This document shows positions 7,966-16,609 of a stretch of 29,849 nucleotides of DNA, piece by piece. Position numbers and translations under genes: made by a program. This stretch comes from Collinsella sp. GTDB lineage: Bacteria > Actinomycetota > Coriobacteriia > Coriobacteriales > Coriobacteriaceae. The stretch lies in contig JAUMSH010000042.1 in the NCBI GenBank assembly GCA_031292915.1, positions 1 to 29,849 of the forward strand. The letters are read 5' to 3'. Position 1 is the stretch's first letter. Each line of letters opens with the position of its first letter. The notes beneath the pieces are model-generated. The model was not told where the DNA came from. It was given only the letters and a program-made list of their open reading frames with translations, and ran no database searches.

Positions 7966-9486
7966 GTGAGAGAGGAGAGCCCCCGACAAGGTATGAGGAG
8001 GCCCGACTCGGACCGTGCTTCCTCACGGCGCATCACATCGTGTTCCAGCCGCGGTGGGCAGTCGTTTAGCGAACGCTATATTGCCGGCGTTCCCGCCCGT
8101 ATCATGCGCCCCCGTTTGATATTCATGGCCTGCTTGTTTACCTTGGTATGCTTTGGCCTGCTGATGGTGTACTCAGCGTCTTCGGTCGAGGCGCTGCACG
8201 AGAATGGCTCGGCGACGTTTTTTCTGGGTCGACAGGCCGCGTTTGCCGTGGTCGGTGTTCTGGCGCTGATTGCCATCGTGCGCGTTTTGCCGGACAGCTG
8301 GTTTGGGGAGGATGTGCTCAGGATCTTCCTCATAGGCATGATAGGGCTACTGTTTTTGGTGTTCTTGGTGGGTAGCGGCAGCCGTGGCGCCACGCGCTGG
8401 CTCAACATCGCCGGCATTCAGTTCCAGCCTTCCGAGTTTTTAAAGCCATTTGCCATTGCGTATTCGGCCATCATGCTTGATCGCTTCTTTTCGCCCGGTG
8501 GCAACATCAACGAATTCCTTCGCAAGATGGGCATCTACCTGGGCATTTCGCTCTTTCTGATCTTTATCCAGCCCGATTTCGGTACTGTCCTGATCATCCT
8601 GTTGACCCTCATGTGCATGGCGTTGTTTGCGGGTCTCGACCCCAGATTTATCATCGGCGTGCTAATCTTCGGCATTCTCGTGATCGTGATTGCGCTTGTC
8701 GCAGAGCCGTACCGTATGGTGCGTATTCAGGTTGCCTTGAACCCTTGGGCCGACGAGTATGGTGACGGCTATCAGGCCACGCTTGCCATCATGGCCTTTG
8801 CCTCGGGCGGTCTGTTCGGCCGCGGCATCGGCAACTCAACCATGAAGTACTCGTATCTGCCCGAAGCGCACAACGACTACATCCTAGCCATCATTGGCGA
8901 GGAAGTTGGTTTTGTCGGAACCGTGCTGTTCTTCTTGGTGTTTGCGATGCTGATCTACTCGGCGTTTCGCATTGCCGAGCAGGCGACCGATCGTCGGGGC
9001 GCGCTCATGGCGTCTGGCTCCGCGGTCATTCTCGCGGTGCAGTTTTTGATTAACGCGCTGGGCATCCTCAACGTGTTTCCCATGACGGGCAAACCGTTGC
9101 CGTTTATTAGCTACGGCGGTTCGTCGATTATTGTGTCGCTCATGCTTGCTGGGTTGATCCTGCGCGTTTCGTACGAGAGCGCCCGCCGCGATGAGTATGA
9201 CCGCCGCCGTGAGAGCTTTGCCGTTATGGACGAGAGCACCGCCGGCGTAGCTCATGTGCGCGGTGAACGACCTTCGCGTAGCGGCTTTACCGTTCTGGAT
9301 GGTTCTACATCCGAGCCGGCAACTCGTCCACGTCCGCGAACGGCTCCGCAAGGTCGTCCGCAGCGCCCCAGCCCTCGCAACGCGGGCGGCGGATATAATC
9401 GAATCGATTTGAACTCGGACCCGTCGGCGCGTCTGCGTACCGACGACCAGGGACCGCGTGTACGAAGGGACTACCATGACCGATGA
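7966..9486 (+). CDS. ftsW: Septal peptidoglycan glycosyltransferase FtsW
   Basis: 506 residues from a GTG with AGGGG five bases upstream; an ATG at 7993 is the alternative start. FtsW is a SEDS-family enzyme that polymerises lipid II at the septum together with FtsI. About ten membrane helices fill residues 48-400. Conserved stretches include GSRGATRWLNI, QPSEFLKPF, IQPDFGT, EEVGFVG and GKPLPFISYGGSS near residue 380. Both ends are extended: about 45 polar residues at the N-terminus and about 105 Arg/Pro/Ser-rich residues at the C-terminus, both expected in the cytoplasm. Its end overlaps murG by 11 bases. Confidence 0.95.
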   Translation: MREESPRQGMRRPDSDRASSRRITSCSSRGGQSFSERYIAGVPARIMRPRLIFMACLFTLVCFGLLMVYSASSVEALHENGSATFFLGRQAAFAVVGVLALIAIVRVLPDSWFGEDVLRIFLIGMIGLLFLVFLVGSGSRGATRWLNIAGIQFQPSEFLKPFAIAYSAIMLDRFFSPGGNINEFLRKMGIYLGISLFLIFIQPDFGTVLIILLTLMCMALFAGLDPRFIIGVLIFGILVIVIALVAEPYRMVRIQVALNPWADEYGDGYQATLAIMAFASGGLFGRGIGNSTMKYSYLPEAHNDYILAIIGEEVGFVGTVLFFLVFAMLIYSAFRIAEQATDRRGALMASGSAVILAVQFLINALGILNVFPMTGKPLPFISYGGSSIIVSLMLAGLILRVSYESARRDEYDRRRESFAVMDESTAGVAHVRGERPSRSGFTVLDGSTSEPATRPRPRTAPQGRPQRPSPRNAGGGYNRIDLNSDPSARLRTDDQGPRVRRDYHDR

Positions 9487-10591
9487 AATGACCGTTGCTA
9501 TTGCAGCCGGCGGCACGGCAGGACACATCAACCCCGCGCTCGCCTTGGCCGAGGAGCTGCGTGACCGTGGCCACCACGTTGTGTTCGTGGGCCAGTCGCG
9601 CAAGCTCGAGGGTCGTCTGGTTCCCGAGGCTGGGTTTGATTTTGTGCCCATTACGGTCACGGGCTTCGACCGCTCCCGTCCTTGGACGGCGCTGACCTCG
9701 CTGTGGCGTGTCAACAAAGCCAAGCGTGCGCTCGCCAGTCATTTCTCAAAGGTCGGCAAGCCCGATGCCGCCATTGGTTTTGGTGCCTATGTCGAGGTTC
9801 CGCTGCTGGGGTGGTGCAAGGGCGCGGGCGTTCCGTATCTGCTGCATGAGCAGAACTCTGTTCCGGGCCTGGCCAACAAGATGATGAACTCCCACGCCGC
9901 CCGCGTGTGCATCTCGGTGCCGGCAGCGCGTTCGGTCTTTGAGCGCGAAGGTGACCCTGACCACGTGCTCATGACCGGCAACCCCGTACGTCGCTCGGTG
10001 ATCGAGGGCGATCGCGCTCGCGGCCGCAAGGCACTTGGCGTTCCCGAGGACGCTACGCTGCTGCTCGTCTTTGGCGGTTCACTTGGCGCCCAGCACCTCA
10101 ACGAGCGCGTGGCTTCGCTCAAAAACGAGCTGCTTTCGCGCAAGAACCTCTATGTGTTGCATTCGACGGGTGCCGACGGCTTTGAGGAGACCGAGCGCGC
10201 TTTGGCGCTGACGCCCGAGGAGGCGAAGCGTTACCGCGTCCAGCCTTACATCGACAACATGGGCGATATGCTGGCTGCTGCCGATTTGGTGCTCTCGCGT
10301 TCGGGCGCATCGAGCGTGGCCGAGATCGCTGCGCTCGCTGTGCCTTCGGTGCTCGTGCCGTACCCGCATGCGACGGCCGACCACCAAACCACCAATGCCC
10401 GTTATCTGGTCGACGCCGGGGCCGGCGTGCTCTGCGCCGATGCCGATATCGACGGTTCTGCCTTTGCCGATGAACTGCTGCACCTGGTCGATGACGCGGC
10501 GGCGCGCGACGCCATGCGTCAGGCGGCGCGTGGTCTGGCTCAGGATAGGGCCGCCGCTCTTCTGGCGGATGCGGTAGAGGGTTTGCGTTAG
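9476..10591 (+). CDS. murG: UDP-GlcNAc:lipid I N-acetylglucosaminyltransferase MurG
   Basis: 371 residues. MurG adds GlcNAc to lipid I to form lipid II at the cytoplasmic membrane face. It is a two-domain GT-B enzyme: the N-terminal glycine loop GGTAGH is at residues 12-17, HEQNSVPGLANK follows, and the C-terminal UDP-GlcNAc-binding part has GGSLGAQHLN, RSGASSVAEIAALAVPSVL and PHATADHQTTNA. The ATG at 9476, behind GAAGGGA, is preferred to an in-frame GTG at 9458 inside ftsW. The overlap with the ftsW stop supports translational coupling. Confidence 0.97.
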   Translation: MTDEMTVAIAAGGTAGHINPALALAEELRDRGHHVVFVGQSRKLEGRLVPEAGFDFVPITVTGFDRSRPWTALTSLWRVNKAKRALASHFSKVGKPDAAIGFGAYVEVPLLGWCKGAGVPYLLHEQNSVPGLANKMMNSHAARVCISVPAARSVFEREGDPDHVLMTGNPVRRSVIEGDRARGRKALGVPEDATLLLVFGGSLGAQHLNERVASLKNELLSRKNLYVLHSTGADGFEETERALALTPEEAKRYRVQPYIDNMGDMLAAADLVLSRSGASSVAEIAALAVPSVLVPYPHATADHQTTNARYLVDAGAGVLCADADIDGSAFADELLHLVDDAAARDAMRQAARGLAQDRAAALLADAVEGLR

Positions 10592-10637
10592 TTAGACGGG
10601 ATATCGTCGGTCGCCCTCGCGCTGATGCGGTAGGTGC

Positions 10638-10645
10638 GGTACAGT
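10638..10645 (+). promoter_or_regulatory. Possible -10 element upstream of murC
   Basis: GG followed by TACAGT (10640-10645) lies 43 bases before the murC ATG in a 97-base gap. No clear -35 is seen. It is proposed only from its similarity to other GG-TANNNT blocks in this window. Confidence 0.25.
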
Positions 10646-10688
10646 TAACGGGTTACAGGCAGTGTTTACGCAAGGAGTACACGAGCAC

Positions 10689-12107
10689 ATGGCTGATTCC
10701 CAGACTGCAACCTCCGCGCCCGAGTTTAAGAGCGCCCACTTTATCGGTATCGGCGGCGCCGGCATGAGCGGCATCGCCCTCGTTCTTCACGAGCGCGGTT
10801 ATGCCGTTACCGGCTCCGACCTTAAGACGTCACGTTATATCCGCCAGCTTACCCGCGCTGGTGTGAAGGTGCATGTGGGCCATGAGGCCGCCACGATCGA
10901 CGAGGTCAAGCCCGACGTGGTTGTTGTCTCCACCGCTATTCCGGAGTCCAACCCCGAACTCGTGCGCGCTCGCGAGCTTGGTATTCCCGTGTGGCCCCGT
11001 GCCAAGATGCTCTCTGCTTTGGGCCACGGCTACACCACCGTCGCTGTTGCCGGCACGCATGGCAAGACCACCACGTCTTCGATGTGCGCCACCATGCTCG
11101 ACCGCATGGGTCTGGATCCGAGCTTCTTGATCGGTGGCATCGTCGAGGGCTATGACACGAACGGCAAGAACGGCTCGGGCGACTTCTTTGTCGCCGAGGC
11201 CGACGAGTCCGACAGCTCCTTCCTGTTCCTGAACCCCAACGTGGTCATCGTGACCAACGTCGAGGCCGACCACCTCGATCACTACTCGGGTATCGAGGAG
11301 ATCGAGGCGACTTTCGCCAAATTCATGAGCCTGGTGGGCGAGGACGGCACCGTCATCGTCTGCGGTGAGGACCCGCATCTGGTCGAGCTCGCCAAGTCGA
11401 CGGGTCGTCACGTGCTTTCCTACGGCTTTGCCGAGAGCAACGACATCGTCTGCATGCACCCGGATGTCAAGGGCATCCAGAGCGACTTTATCGTTCGCTT
11501 TGAGGACGGCACTGAGCACGCTGTGGAGATCAAGAGCAATCCCGGTCGCCACAACATGCTCAATGCCACGGCGGTGCTCACCGTCGCCCATGTCCTGGGC
11601 CTTGACATCGACGCCGCCGCCAAGGCGCTCTCGAGCTTTGAGGGCGTCCGCCGTCGCTTTACCCACGTGGGCGATATCGATGGCATCACCGTGGTCGATG
11701 ATTACGGCCATCACCCCACCGAGATCAAGGCGACGCTTGCTGCTGCTTCGTCGCTGGGCTACAAGCACGTCGACGTCGTGTTCCAGCCGCACCGCTATTC
11801 GCGCCTGCAGGCCCTGTGCGACGACTTTGCCGATGCATTTGCCAATGCCGATAAACTGCTGCTGATTGATGTGTTCTCGGCTGGCGAGATGCCCATTCCG
11901 GGCGTCACCTCTAAGATGCTCGCCGATACCGTGCGCGCCAAGCATCCTGGCAAGGAGGTCGTGTACTGCTCCAGCCGTCTTGAGCTCAATCAGGAGCTCG
12001 AGCAGATGGTGGGCGCGGGCGACCTGCTGCTCACTATGGGTGCTGGTGACGTTACGACCGTCGGTCCCGAGTTTATCGAGTATCTGACTGCCAAGAAAGA
12101 CGCTTAA
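10689..12107 (+). CDS. murC: UDP-MurNAc:L-alanine ligase MurC
   Basis: 472 residues. MurC joins L-Ala to UDP-MurNAc, the first peptide-adding step of precursor synthesis. It has the N-terminal dinucleotide-like fold FIGIGGAGMSGIA (18-30), the P-loop AGTHGKTTTSSM from residue 121, EADESDSSFL, and the MurC-type C-terminal DDYGHHPTEIKATL and FQPHRYSRL. The ATG at 10689 with AAGGAG at 10672 is chosen over an in-frame GTG at 10662, which would place the ribosome binding site inside the coding sequence. It is the second ligase group of the cluster, after a 97-base gap. Confidence 0.96.
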   Translation: MADSQTATSAPEFKSAHFIGIGGAGMSGIALVLHERGYAVTGSDLKTSRYIRQLTRAGVKVHVGHEAATIDEVKPDVVVVSTAIPESNPELVRARELGIPVWPRAKMLSALGHGYTTVAVAGTHGKTTTSSMCATMLDRMGLDPSFLIGGIVEGYDTNGKNGSGDFFVAEADESDSSFLFLNPNVVIVTNVEADHLDHYSGIEEIEATFAKFMSLVGEDGTVIVCGEDPHLVELAKSTGRHVLSYGFAESNDIVCMHPDVKGIQSDFIVRFEDGTEHAVEIKSNPGRHNMLNATAVLTVAHVLGLDIDAAAKALSSFEGVRRRFTHVGDIDGITVVDDYGHHPTEIKATLAAASSLGYKHVDVVFQPHRYSRLQALCDDFADAFANADKLLLIDVFSAGEMPIPGVTSKMLADTVRAKHPGKEVVYCSSRLELNQELEQMVGAGDLLLTMGAGDVTTVGPEFIEYLTAKKDA

Positions 12108-12112
12108 GTCTA

Positions 12113-13024
12113 ATGGGTCTGTTTAACGCCGTCATGGCGCTCTCGGGTATGATCGACACGGATGTGATCGAGGACGAGCGCCTTGCGCGTCATACGAGCT
12201 ATCGTATCGGCGGCAAGGCCGACCTCTTTGTGACGTGCCATAGCTATCATGCCCTCCGCCGCGCCGTGGCGGTGCTCGATCGCGAGCAGGTGCCGTGGGT
12301 CATCATCGGCAAGGGCTCCAATCTGCTGGTTGCCGATGGCGGTTATCGCGGTGCCGTCATTTCGCTCGGACGTGAGTTTCAGCGCACGGTTGTTGCCGAT
12401 GACGGTTGTACGCTGACGGTCGGTGCGGGCGTGATGTTTGCGCGCCTGGTCAACGATGCCCTGTCGCGTAGCCTCTCGGGCCTTGAGTTTGCCGTTGGCA
12501 TCCCTGGCTCGGTTGGCGGTGCGATATCTATGAATGCAGGCACACGGACCGAGTGGATTGGCTCGCTGGTTGAGGATGTCGTAACGTTTGACCCGGCATC
12601 TGGTATCAAGCATTATGCGGGGTCCGAGATCACTTGGGGCTACCGCGAATGTAGCCTTCCCCGCAATGAGATCATCCTCGAGTGCGTGCTCAAGCTTAAA
12701 CCGGCGCCCAAGGCCGACATTCGCGAGCGCATGGAACGGTACCTGACGAGGCGCAAGCGTACGCAGCCCATGGGTCGCGCATCCTGCGGGTCAGTCTTTC
12801 GCAACCCGCCCGATGCGAGTGTGGGCAAGCTTATCGAGGATTGTGGATTAAAGGGTTTTTCGATTGGCGGCGCGGAAGTTTCGCCCGTTCACGCTAATTT
12901 TATCGTTAATAACGGAACTGCCTCGGCCGATGACGTTGCCGCGGTTATCAGACATGTGCACGGAAAGGTGAGGGAGGCGTATGGCATCGAGCTCAGACCG
13001 GAAGTTAAATTCCTCGGCTTCTAG
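12113..13024 (+). CDS. murB: UDP-N-acetylenolpyruvoylglucosamine reductase MurB
   Basis: 303 residues. MurB is an FAD enzyme that reduces UDP-GlcNAc-enolpyruvate to UDP-MurNAc with NADPH. Conserved parts are HTSYRIGGKAD near 27-37, the FAD-binding IGKGSNLLVAD and SGLEFAVGIPGSVGGAISMNAG, and the catalytic ASCGSVFRNP loop, where Ser227 would be the proton donor. Glu297, in RPEVKFLG near the C-terminus, is the expected second catalytic residue. The ribosome binding site is weak; starts at 12134 or 12149 cannot be excluded. It begins 5 bases after murC, and its end overlaps ftsQ by 44 bases. Confidence 0.95.
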   Translation: MGLFNAVMALSGMIDTDVIEDERLARHTSYRIGGKADLFVTCHSYHALRRAVAVLDREQVPWVIIGKGSNLLVADGGYRGAVISLGREFQRTVVADDGCTLTVGAGVMFARLVNDALSRSLSGLEFAVGIPGSVGGAISMNAGTRTEWIGSLVEDVVTFDPASGIKHYAGSEITWGYRECSLPRNEIILECVLKLKPAPKADIRERMERYLTRRKRTQPMGRASCGSVFRNPPDASVGKLIEDCGLKGFSIGGAEVSPVHANFIVNNGTASADDVAAVIRHVHGKVREAYGIELRPEVKFLGF

Positions 13025-14237
13025 AGCATCGAAACCTACCTTCCGCCGCGCCGGAGGGCGTTCCGGCGCGCCTGCCAAACCTCAACGCAATACCGTCGCG
13101 CACTCTAAGTCTGTCGGGCATGCTCGACAGGCCGGGCGTCCGGTCGTCGGCTCTCAGCTCGGTAATCGTCCGGCCGCAAAAAAGTCCTCGCGTTCCTCGG
13201 TGACGCCTAAGCCTGTTATGGGCGCCAAGCCTGCCCGTCCCATGGCAACTCCTAAGCCCTCGACGGGAACTAAGGCGGCGCGTCCGGGTCGCACGCTGGG
13301 CGCATCGAAACCGCGCTCGCTGACATCGGTGCCGGCTACCGCCAAGAAGCCTTCGGGTAAAAAAGGCGTCAACCCGTTGTCTTCACTTGGGGCGATGGCA
13401 AATAAAACGTCAGACGCCGCTTCTCTCGTTACAGGCAAAGGCAAAATCGTGGGCGGCGTTCTGGCCGTCTTGGCCGTGTTCGTCGTCGTTGCCATCGTGG
13501 TGATCAACTCTGGATTGTTTACCGCCACTGATATTCAGATTCAAGGCAGCGAGCATGTGACGAAGCACGATGCTATCCAGCTGATCGATTTGCCCGAGGG
13601 AACATCGCTTTTTAACGTCGATCCCGACCAGATTACCGAGGACCTCAAGCAGAACCCGTGGGTCTCGGGCGTGGATGTCCAGCGTCAGTTCCCGCATACG
13701 CTCATCATTACGCCTATGGAGCGCAAGGTCATCGCAATTGCCTATATCAGCTCCGATGACCTTGCCTGGGCCATCGGGGATGATGACACCTGGATCGCCC
13801 CGCTGTCGACGTCGGTCGAAGTGGATGACCAGGGCAACGTCATCACGACGGGGCAGGGCTCAAATACCCTGACCGGCATTGATGCCGCGCTGGCGCTCGC
13901 TAAGCACTATGGCGCGGTGTTGTTGACTGATGTCTCGGCGGATGTCGCTCCGGTTTCCGGCCAGGCGGTGAGCTCCAAGGCCGTTAAGGCTGGCTTGGAT
14001 TATGTGCGTGGTTTTTCGAGCGAGTTCTTGGGACAAGTCAAGGATATTTCCACGCCTTCGGTCGAAGCCATCTCGGCAAACCTCAATAACGGCATTGAGG
14101 TGTCGCTGGGCGATTCGAACGATATCGTCAAGAAGGAGCGCGTAGTCACCAAGCTGCTTTCGCAGGTAGAGGGCGTAACGTATATCAATGTGCGTTCTCC
14201 GGGTAACTATACATTTAGGAACGCTCCGACCTCGTAG
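12981..14237 (+). CDS. ftsQ: Cell division protein FtsQ/DivIB
   Basis: 418 residues. FtsQ/DivIB is a bitopic divisome protein that links FtsL/FtsB to the septal synthases. The N-terminal cytoplasmic part is about 155 residues of Lys/Arg/Ser/Pro/Ala-rich, probably disordered sequence, with repeated K-P/R-P steps. One membrane helix follows at 157-177, then a POTRA domain near 181-250 (GSEHVTKHDAIQLIDLPEG, WVSGVDVQRQFPHTLIITPMER), then the FtsQ beta domain. The ATG has a GGGAGG site and lies 44 bases inside murB. The tail is much longer than in E. coli FtsQ, but long basic tails are known in actinobacterial homologues. Confidence 0.93.
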   Translation: MASSSDRKLNSSASRASKPTFRRAGGRSGAPAKPQRNTVAHSKSVGHARQAGRPVVGSQLGNRPAAKKSSRSSVTPKPVMGAKPARPMATPKPSTGTKAARPGRTLGASKPRSLTSVPATAKKPSGKKGVNPLSSLGAMANKTSDAASLVTGKGKIVGGVLAVLAVFVVVAIVVINSGLFTATDIQIQGSEHVTKHDAIQLIDLPEGTSLFNVDPDQITEDLKQNPWVSGVDVQRQFPHTLIITPMERKVIAIAYISSDDLAWAIGDDDTWIAPLSTSVEVDDQGNVITTGQGSNTLTGIDAALALAKHYGAVLLTDVSADVAPVSGQAVSSKAVKAGLDYVRGFSSEFLGQVKDISTPSVEAISANLNNGIEVSLGDSNDIVKKERVVTKLLSQVEGVTYINVRSPGNYTFRNAPTS

Positions 14238-14354
14238 CGCTGGTTGATGCTTTGTTGAGGGGCCATACCACGCCGTTTATCTGGTTTGTTTGGTTTTCAC
14301 GGTCAATTATTTGACTGATACGTTCATAATGTGCAAACATAATACGGTTTACCT

Positions 14355-14384
14355 TTGCATTTACTTTCAACCTGAAGGTTAATG
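14355..14384 (+). promoter_or_regulatory. Candidate ftsZ promoter
   Basis: TTGCAT (14355-14360) and TTAATG (14379-14384, preceded by GG) are 18 bases apart in an AT-rich island. The predicted start site would leave a leader of about 45 bases with the GGAGG site at 14426. A palindrome, AACCT-GA-AGGTT (14369-14380), fills the spacer and touches the -10. An alternative -35-like TTGACT lies at 14311, but its -10 spacing is poor. Confidence 0.35.
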
Positions 14385-14436
14385 TGCGCAGGGGTCGACC
14401 CATGCTATGGCTATAACCTTTGTTCGGAGGACCGAC

Positions 14437-15591
14437 ATGCACGAGACAGAGATCAACAACTACCTTGCCGTCATTAAGGTGGTCGGCGTCGGCGGCGGCG
14501 GTACCAACGCGGTCAATCGAATGATCGAAGAGGGCATCCGCGGCGTCGAGTTTGTTGCCATCAACACCGATGCTCAGGCACTCGCGATCTCTGATGCCGA
14601 TATCAAGGTGCACATCGGCACCGACCTTACCCGCGGCCTGGGCGCCGGCGCCAACCCCGAGGTTGGCCGCAAGGCTGCCGATGAGTCCCGCGACGACATT
14701 GCTGAGGCGCTCGCTGGCGCCGACATGGTGTTCATCACCTGCGGCGAGGGCGGTGGCACCGGTACCGGCGCTGCTCCCATCGTTGCCGATATCGCGATGA
14801 ACGAGGTCGGTGCGCTGACCGTCGCCGTCGTGACCAAGCCCTTCACCTTCGAGGGCCGCAAGCGCAAGAAGAGCGCCGAGGAGGGAATTAAGACCCTCTC
14901 CGATTGCGTCGACACCATGATCGTCATCCCTAACGATAAGCTGCTCGACATCGCCGAGAAGAAGACCACCATGCTCGAGGCCTTCGCGATTGCCGATGGC
15001 GTCCTTTCCCAGGGCACCCAGGGCATCACCGACCTCATCACCGTCCCCGGTATCATCAACCTGGACTTTGCCGATGTTAAGACCATCATGAAGCAGGCCG
15101 GTACCGCCATGATGGGTATCGGTACCTCTTCTGGGGATACCCGTGCCGTCGACGCTGCCCAGCAGGCCATCTCCAGCCCGCTGCTCGAGAGCTCCATCGA
15201 TGGTGCCACACGCGTGCTGCTCTCCATCGCCGGTTCCAAGGACCTGGGCATCCAGGAGATCAGCGATGCCGCCGACGTTGTCGCCAACGCCGTCGACCCC
15301 GAGGCCAACATCATCTTCGGTACCGTTGTCGACGAGTCCCTGGGCGATCAGGTGCGTATCACCGTCATCGCTACGGGCTTCTCCGACTCCAACGTCAACC
15401 GTCAGGACGAGCTCTTTGCCGCTCAGCAGTCTCAGAGCAAGGCCGCTGCTTCCGCTGAGCCGCAGCGCACCGCTCCGGCTGCCAGCCCGGCTCAGGCCGC
15501 TCCGACCCGCAACGTCGGTGGCACCGAGCTTCCTAACTTCGGCAACGATCAGTTCGAGCTTCCCGACTTCCTGAAGCGCGGCAGCTTCTAG
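14437..15591 (+). CDS. ftsZ: Cell division GTPase FtsZ
   Basis: 384 residues. FtsZ is the tubulin-like GTPase that polymerises into the Z ring. The nucleotide-binding VVGVGGGGTNAVNRM is at 15-29 and the tubulin signature GGGTGTG at 105-111. The catalytic T7 loop NLDFADVKTIM is present. A disordered Ala/Ser/Pro/Gln linker (about 325-365) leads to a C-terminal peptide, FELPDFLKRGSF (373-384), the usual docking site for SepF. The ATG at 14437, with GGAGG 6 bases upstream, is preferred over an in-frame ATG at 14407. ftsA is absent, as in other Actinobacteria, where SepF does the tethering. Confidence 0.98.
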   Translation: MHETEINNYLAVIKVVGVGGGGTNAVNRMIEEGIRGVEFVAINTDAQALAISDADIKVHIGTDLTRGLGAGANPEVGRKAADESRDDIAEALAGADMVFITCGEGGGTGTGAAPIVADIAMNEVGALTVAVVTKPFTFEGRKRKKSAEEGIKTLSDCVDTMIVIPNDKLLDIAEKKTTMLEAFAIADGVLSQGTQGITDLITVPGIINLDFADVKTIMKQAGTAMMGIGTSSGDTRAVDAAQQAISSPLLESSIDGATRVLLSIAGSKDLGIQEISDAADVVANAVDPEANIIFGTVVDESLGDQVRITVIATGFSDSNVNRQDELFAAQQSQSKAAASAEPQRTAPAASPAQAAPTRNVGGTELPNFGNDQFELPDFLKRGSF

Positions 15592-15615
15592 TTCGTTTTT
15601 CTCAACGACTTGCAA

Positions 15616-15648
15616 GGGGTGCGTCCGATTGGGCGCGCCCCTTTTTTT
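15616..15648 (+). terminator. Rho-independent terminator after ftsZ
   Basis: GGGGTGCG pairs with CGCGCCCC (one G-U wobble) around a 10-base loop, followed directly by seven T. It closes the division cluster 24 bases after the ftsZ stop. Confidence 0.9.
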
Positions 15649-15721
15649 GTTGTGTTTCGCCTTTGTAAACGAAAGCCTCCAATCTCCTTACGTTCCCTTT
15701 ACGTTTGCTCCTTACCGCTGC

Positions 15722-15730
15722 GGGTATCCT
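15722..15730 (+). promoter_or_regulatory. Possible -10 element for the pgeF-pst operon
   Basis: GGG followed by TATCCT (15725-15730), 78 bases before the pgeF start and after the ftsZ terminator. Transcription must restart in this gap. The best -35-like match (TTTGCT at 15704) is only 15 bases away, so the call is weak. Confidence 0.3.
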
Positions 15731-15766
15731 TTTTGATGAAGTGTGCAGCCGTATGGCAAGGACTGC

Positions 15767-15781
15767 TGCGGCGTCGCCGCA
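15767..15781. repeat. Perfect 15-base palindrome in the pgeF leader
   Basis: TGCGGCG and CGCCGCA flank one base, 27 bases before the pgeF start. It could be an operator or a small RNA hairpin near the ribosome binding site at 15796. Confidence 0.5.
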
Positions 15782-15808
15782 ATACTTGTGTTATTAGGAG
15801 GCTTTAGT

Positions 15809-16609
15809 ATGGCAGCACGTGCGGACAAAGTTTCGCGTGTCGACCATGATGGTGTTACGTTGGTGGAGGGCGCGACATCCGATGTTCGCTTTGCCTTCAC
15901 CGAGCGCGCCGGTGGTGTTTCCGAAGATGCGTACTCCTCACTCAACTTGGGCTCGCATGTTGGCGATGATCCCTTTGCTGTTCAAGAAAATCGTCGTCGC
16001 GCGCTCGAGGCTATGGGTGCCGCCGAGTGCGAGCACAACCTGCTCGTTCCCAATCAGGTCCATGGTGACCATGTCGTTGCGGTGACCTCGAACGGTGCCG
16101 ATGACCTTGAGGACGTCCGCGAGCAGATTGCTGAGGGCTGCGATGCCATCGTCTGTACGGCGCGTAACGTGCCCGTGCTGCTCTGCTTTGCCGACTGCGT
16201 CCCCGTGGTGATGGTGGCCCCTGGCGGATTTGCCGTGGTGCACTCCGGTTGGAAGGGCACGATTGCACGTATTTCTGCCAAGGCGTGCCAGGCGCTTTGC
16301 GATGCTGCCGGCTGCGATGCGAGCGACGTTTCCGCCTATATCGGCCCCCATATCTTGGGTGACGAATATGAGGTATCCCAGGAACTCATGGATCGCTTTG
16401 CCGCCGAGTTCTCGTGCATCGATGCGAGTACCTCTCGCATGCTCGATCTTTCCGCTGCCATTCGCGAGGCGCTGGTAGATGTCGGTGTCGACGCGGATAA
16501 TATCGTGGATACCCAGCTTTCGACCGTGCGTCAGAACGACCGCTTTTATTCCTACCGTAACGAGAACGGCACCTGTGGGCGCCATGCTGCGATCGGCGTG
16601 ATGCTATGA
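15809..16609 (+). CDS. pgeF: PgeF/YfiH multicopper-oxidoreductase-type protein
   Basis: 266 residues. Family members (YlmD/YfiH, formerly 'laccase domain') include E. coli PgeF, which removes mis-incorporated L-Ser from peptidoglycan precursors; purine nucleoside phosphorylase/deaminase activity is reported for others. The metal-site residues are present: H85 in NQVHGDHV, C130 in CFADCVPVVM and H145 in VVHSGWKG. C-terminal NDRFYSYRNENGTCGRHAAIG is also conserved. The ATG at 15809, behind AGGAGG at 15796, is preferred over an in-frame start at 15743. Its stop overlaps the pstS ATG (ATGA), so it is likely the first gene of the phosphate operon. Confidence 0.92.
   Translation: MAARADKVSRVDHDGVTLVEGATSDVRFAFTERAGGVSEDAYSSLNLGSHVGDDPFAVQENRRRALEAMGAAECEHNLLVPNQVHGDHVVAVTSNGADDLEDVREQIAEGCDAIVCTARNVPVLLCFADCVPVVMVAPGGFAVVHSGWKGTIARISAKACQALCDAAGCDASDVSAYIGPHILGDEYEVSQELMDRFAAEFSCIDASTSRMLDLSAAIREALVDVGVDADNIVDTQLSTVRQNDRFYSYRNENGTCGRHAAIGVML

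Noticed and set aside
14215..15615. A 466-codon open frame on - covering all of ftsZ
   Set aside because: It mirrors the codon bias of ftsZ, has no ribosome binding site, and its translation is Gly/Asp/Val-rich without family motifs.
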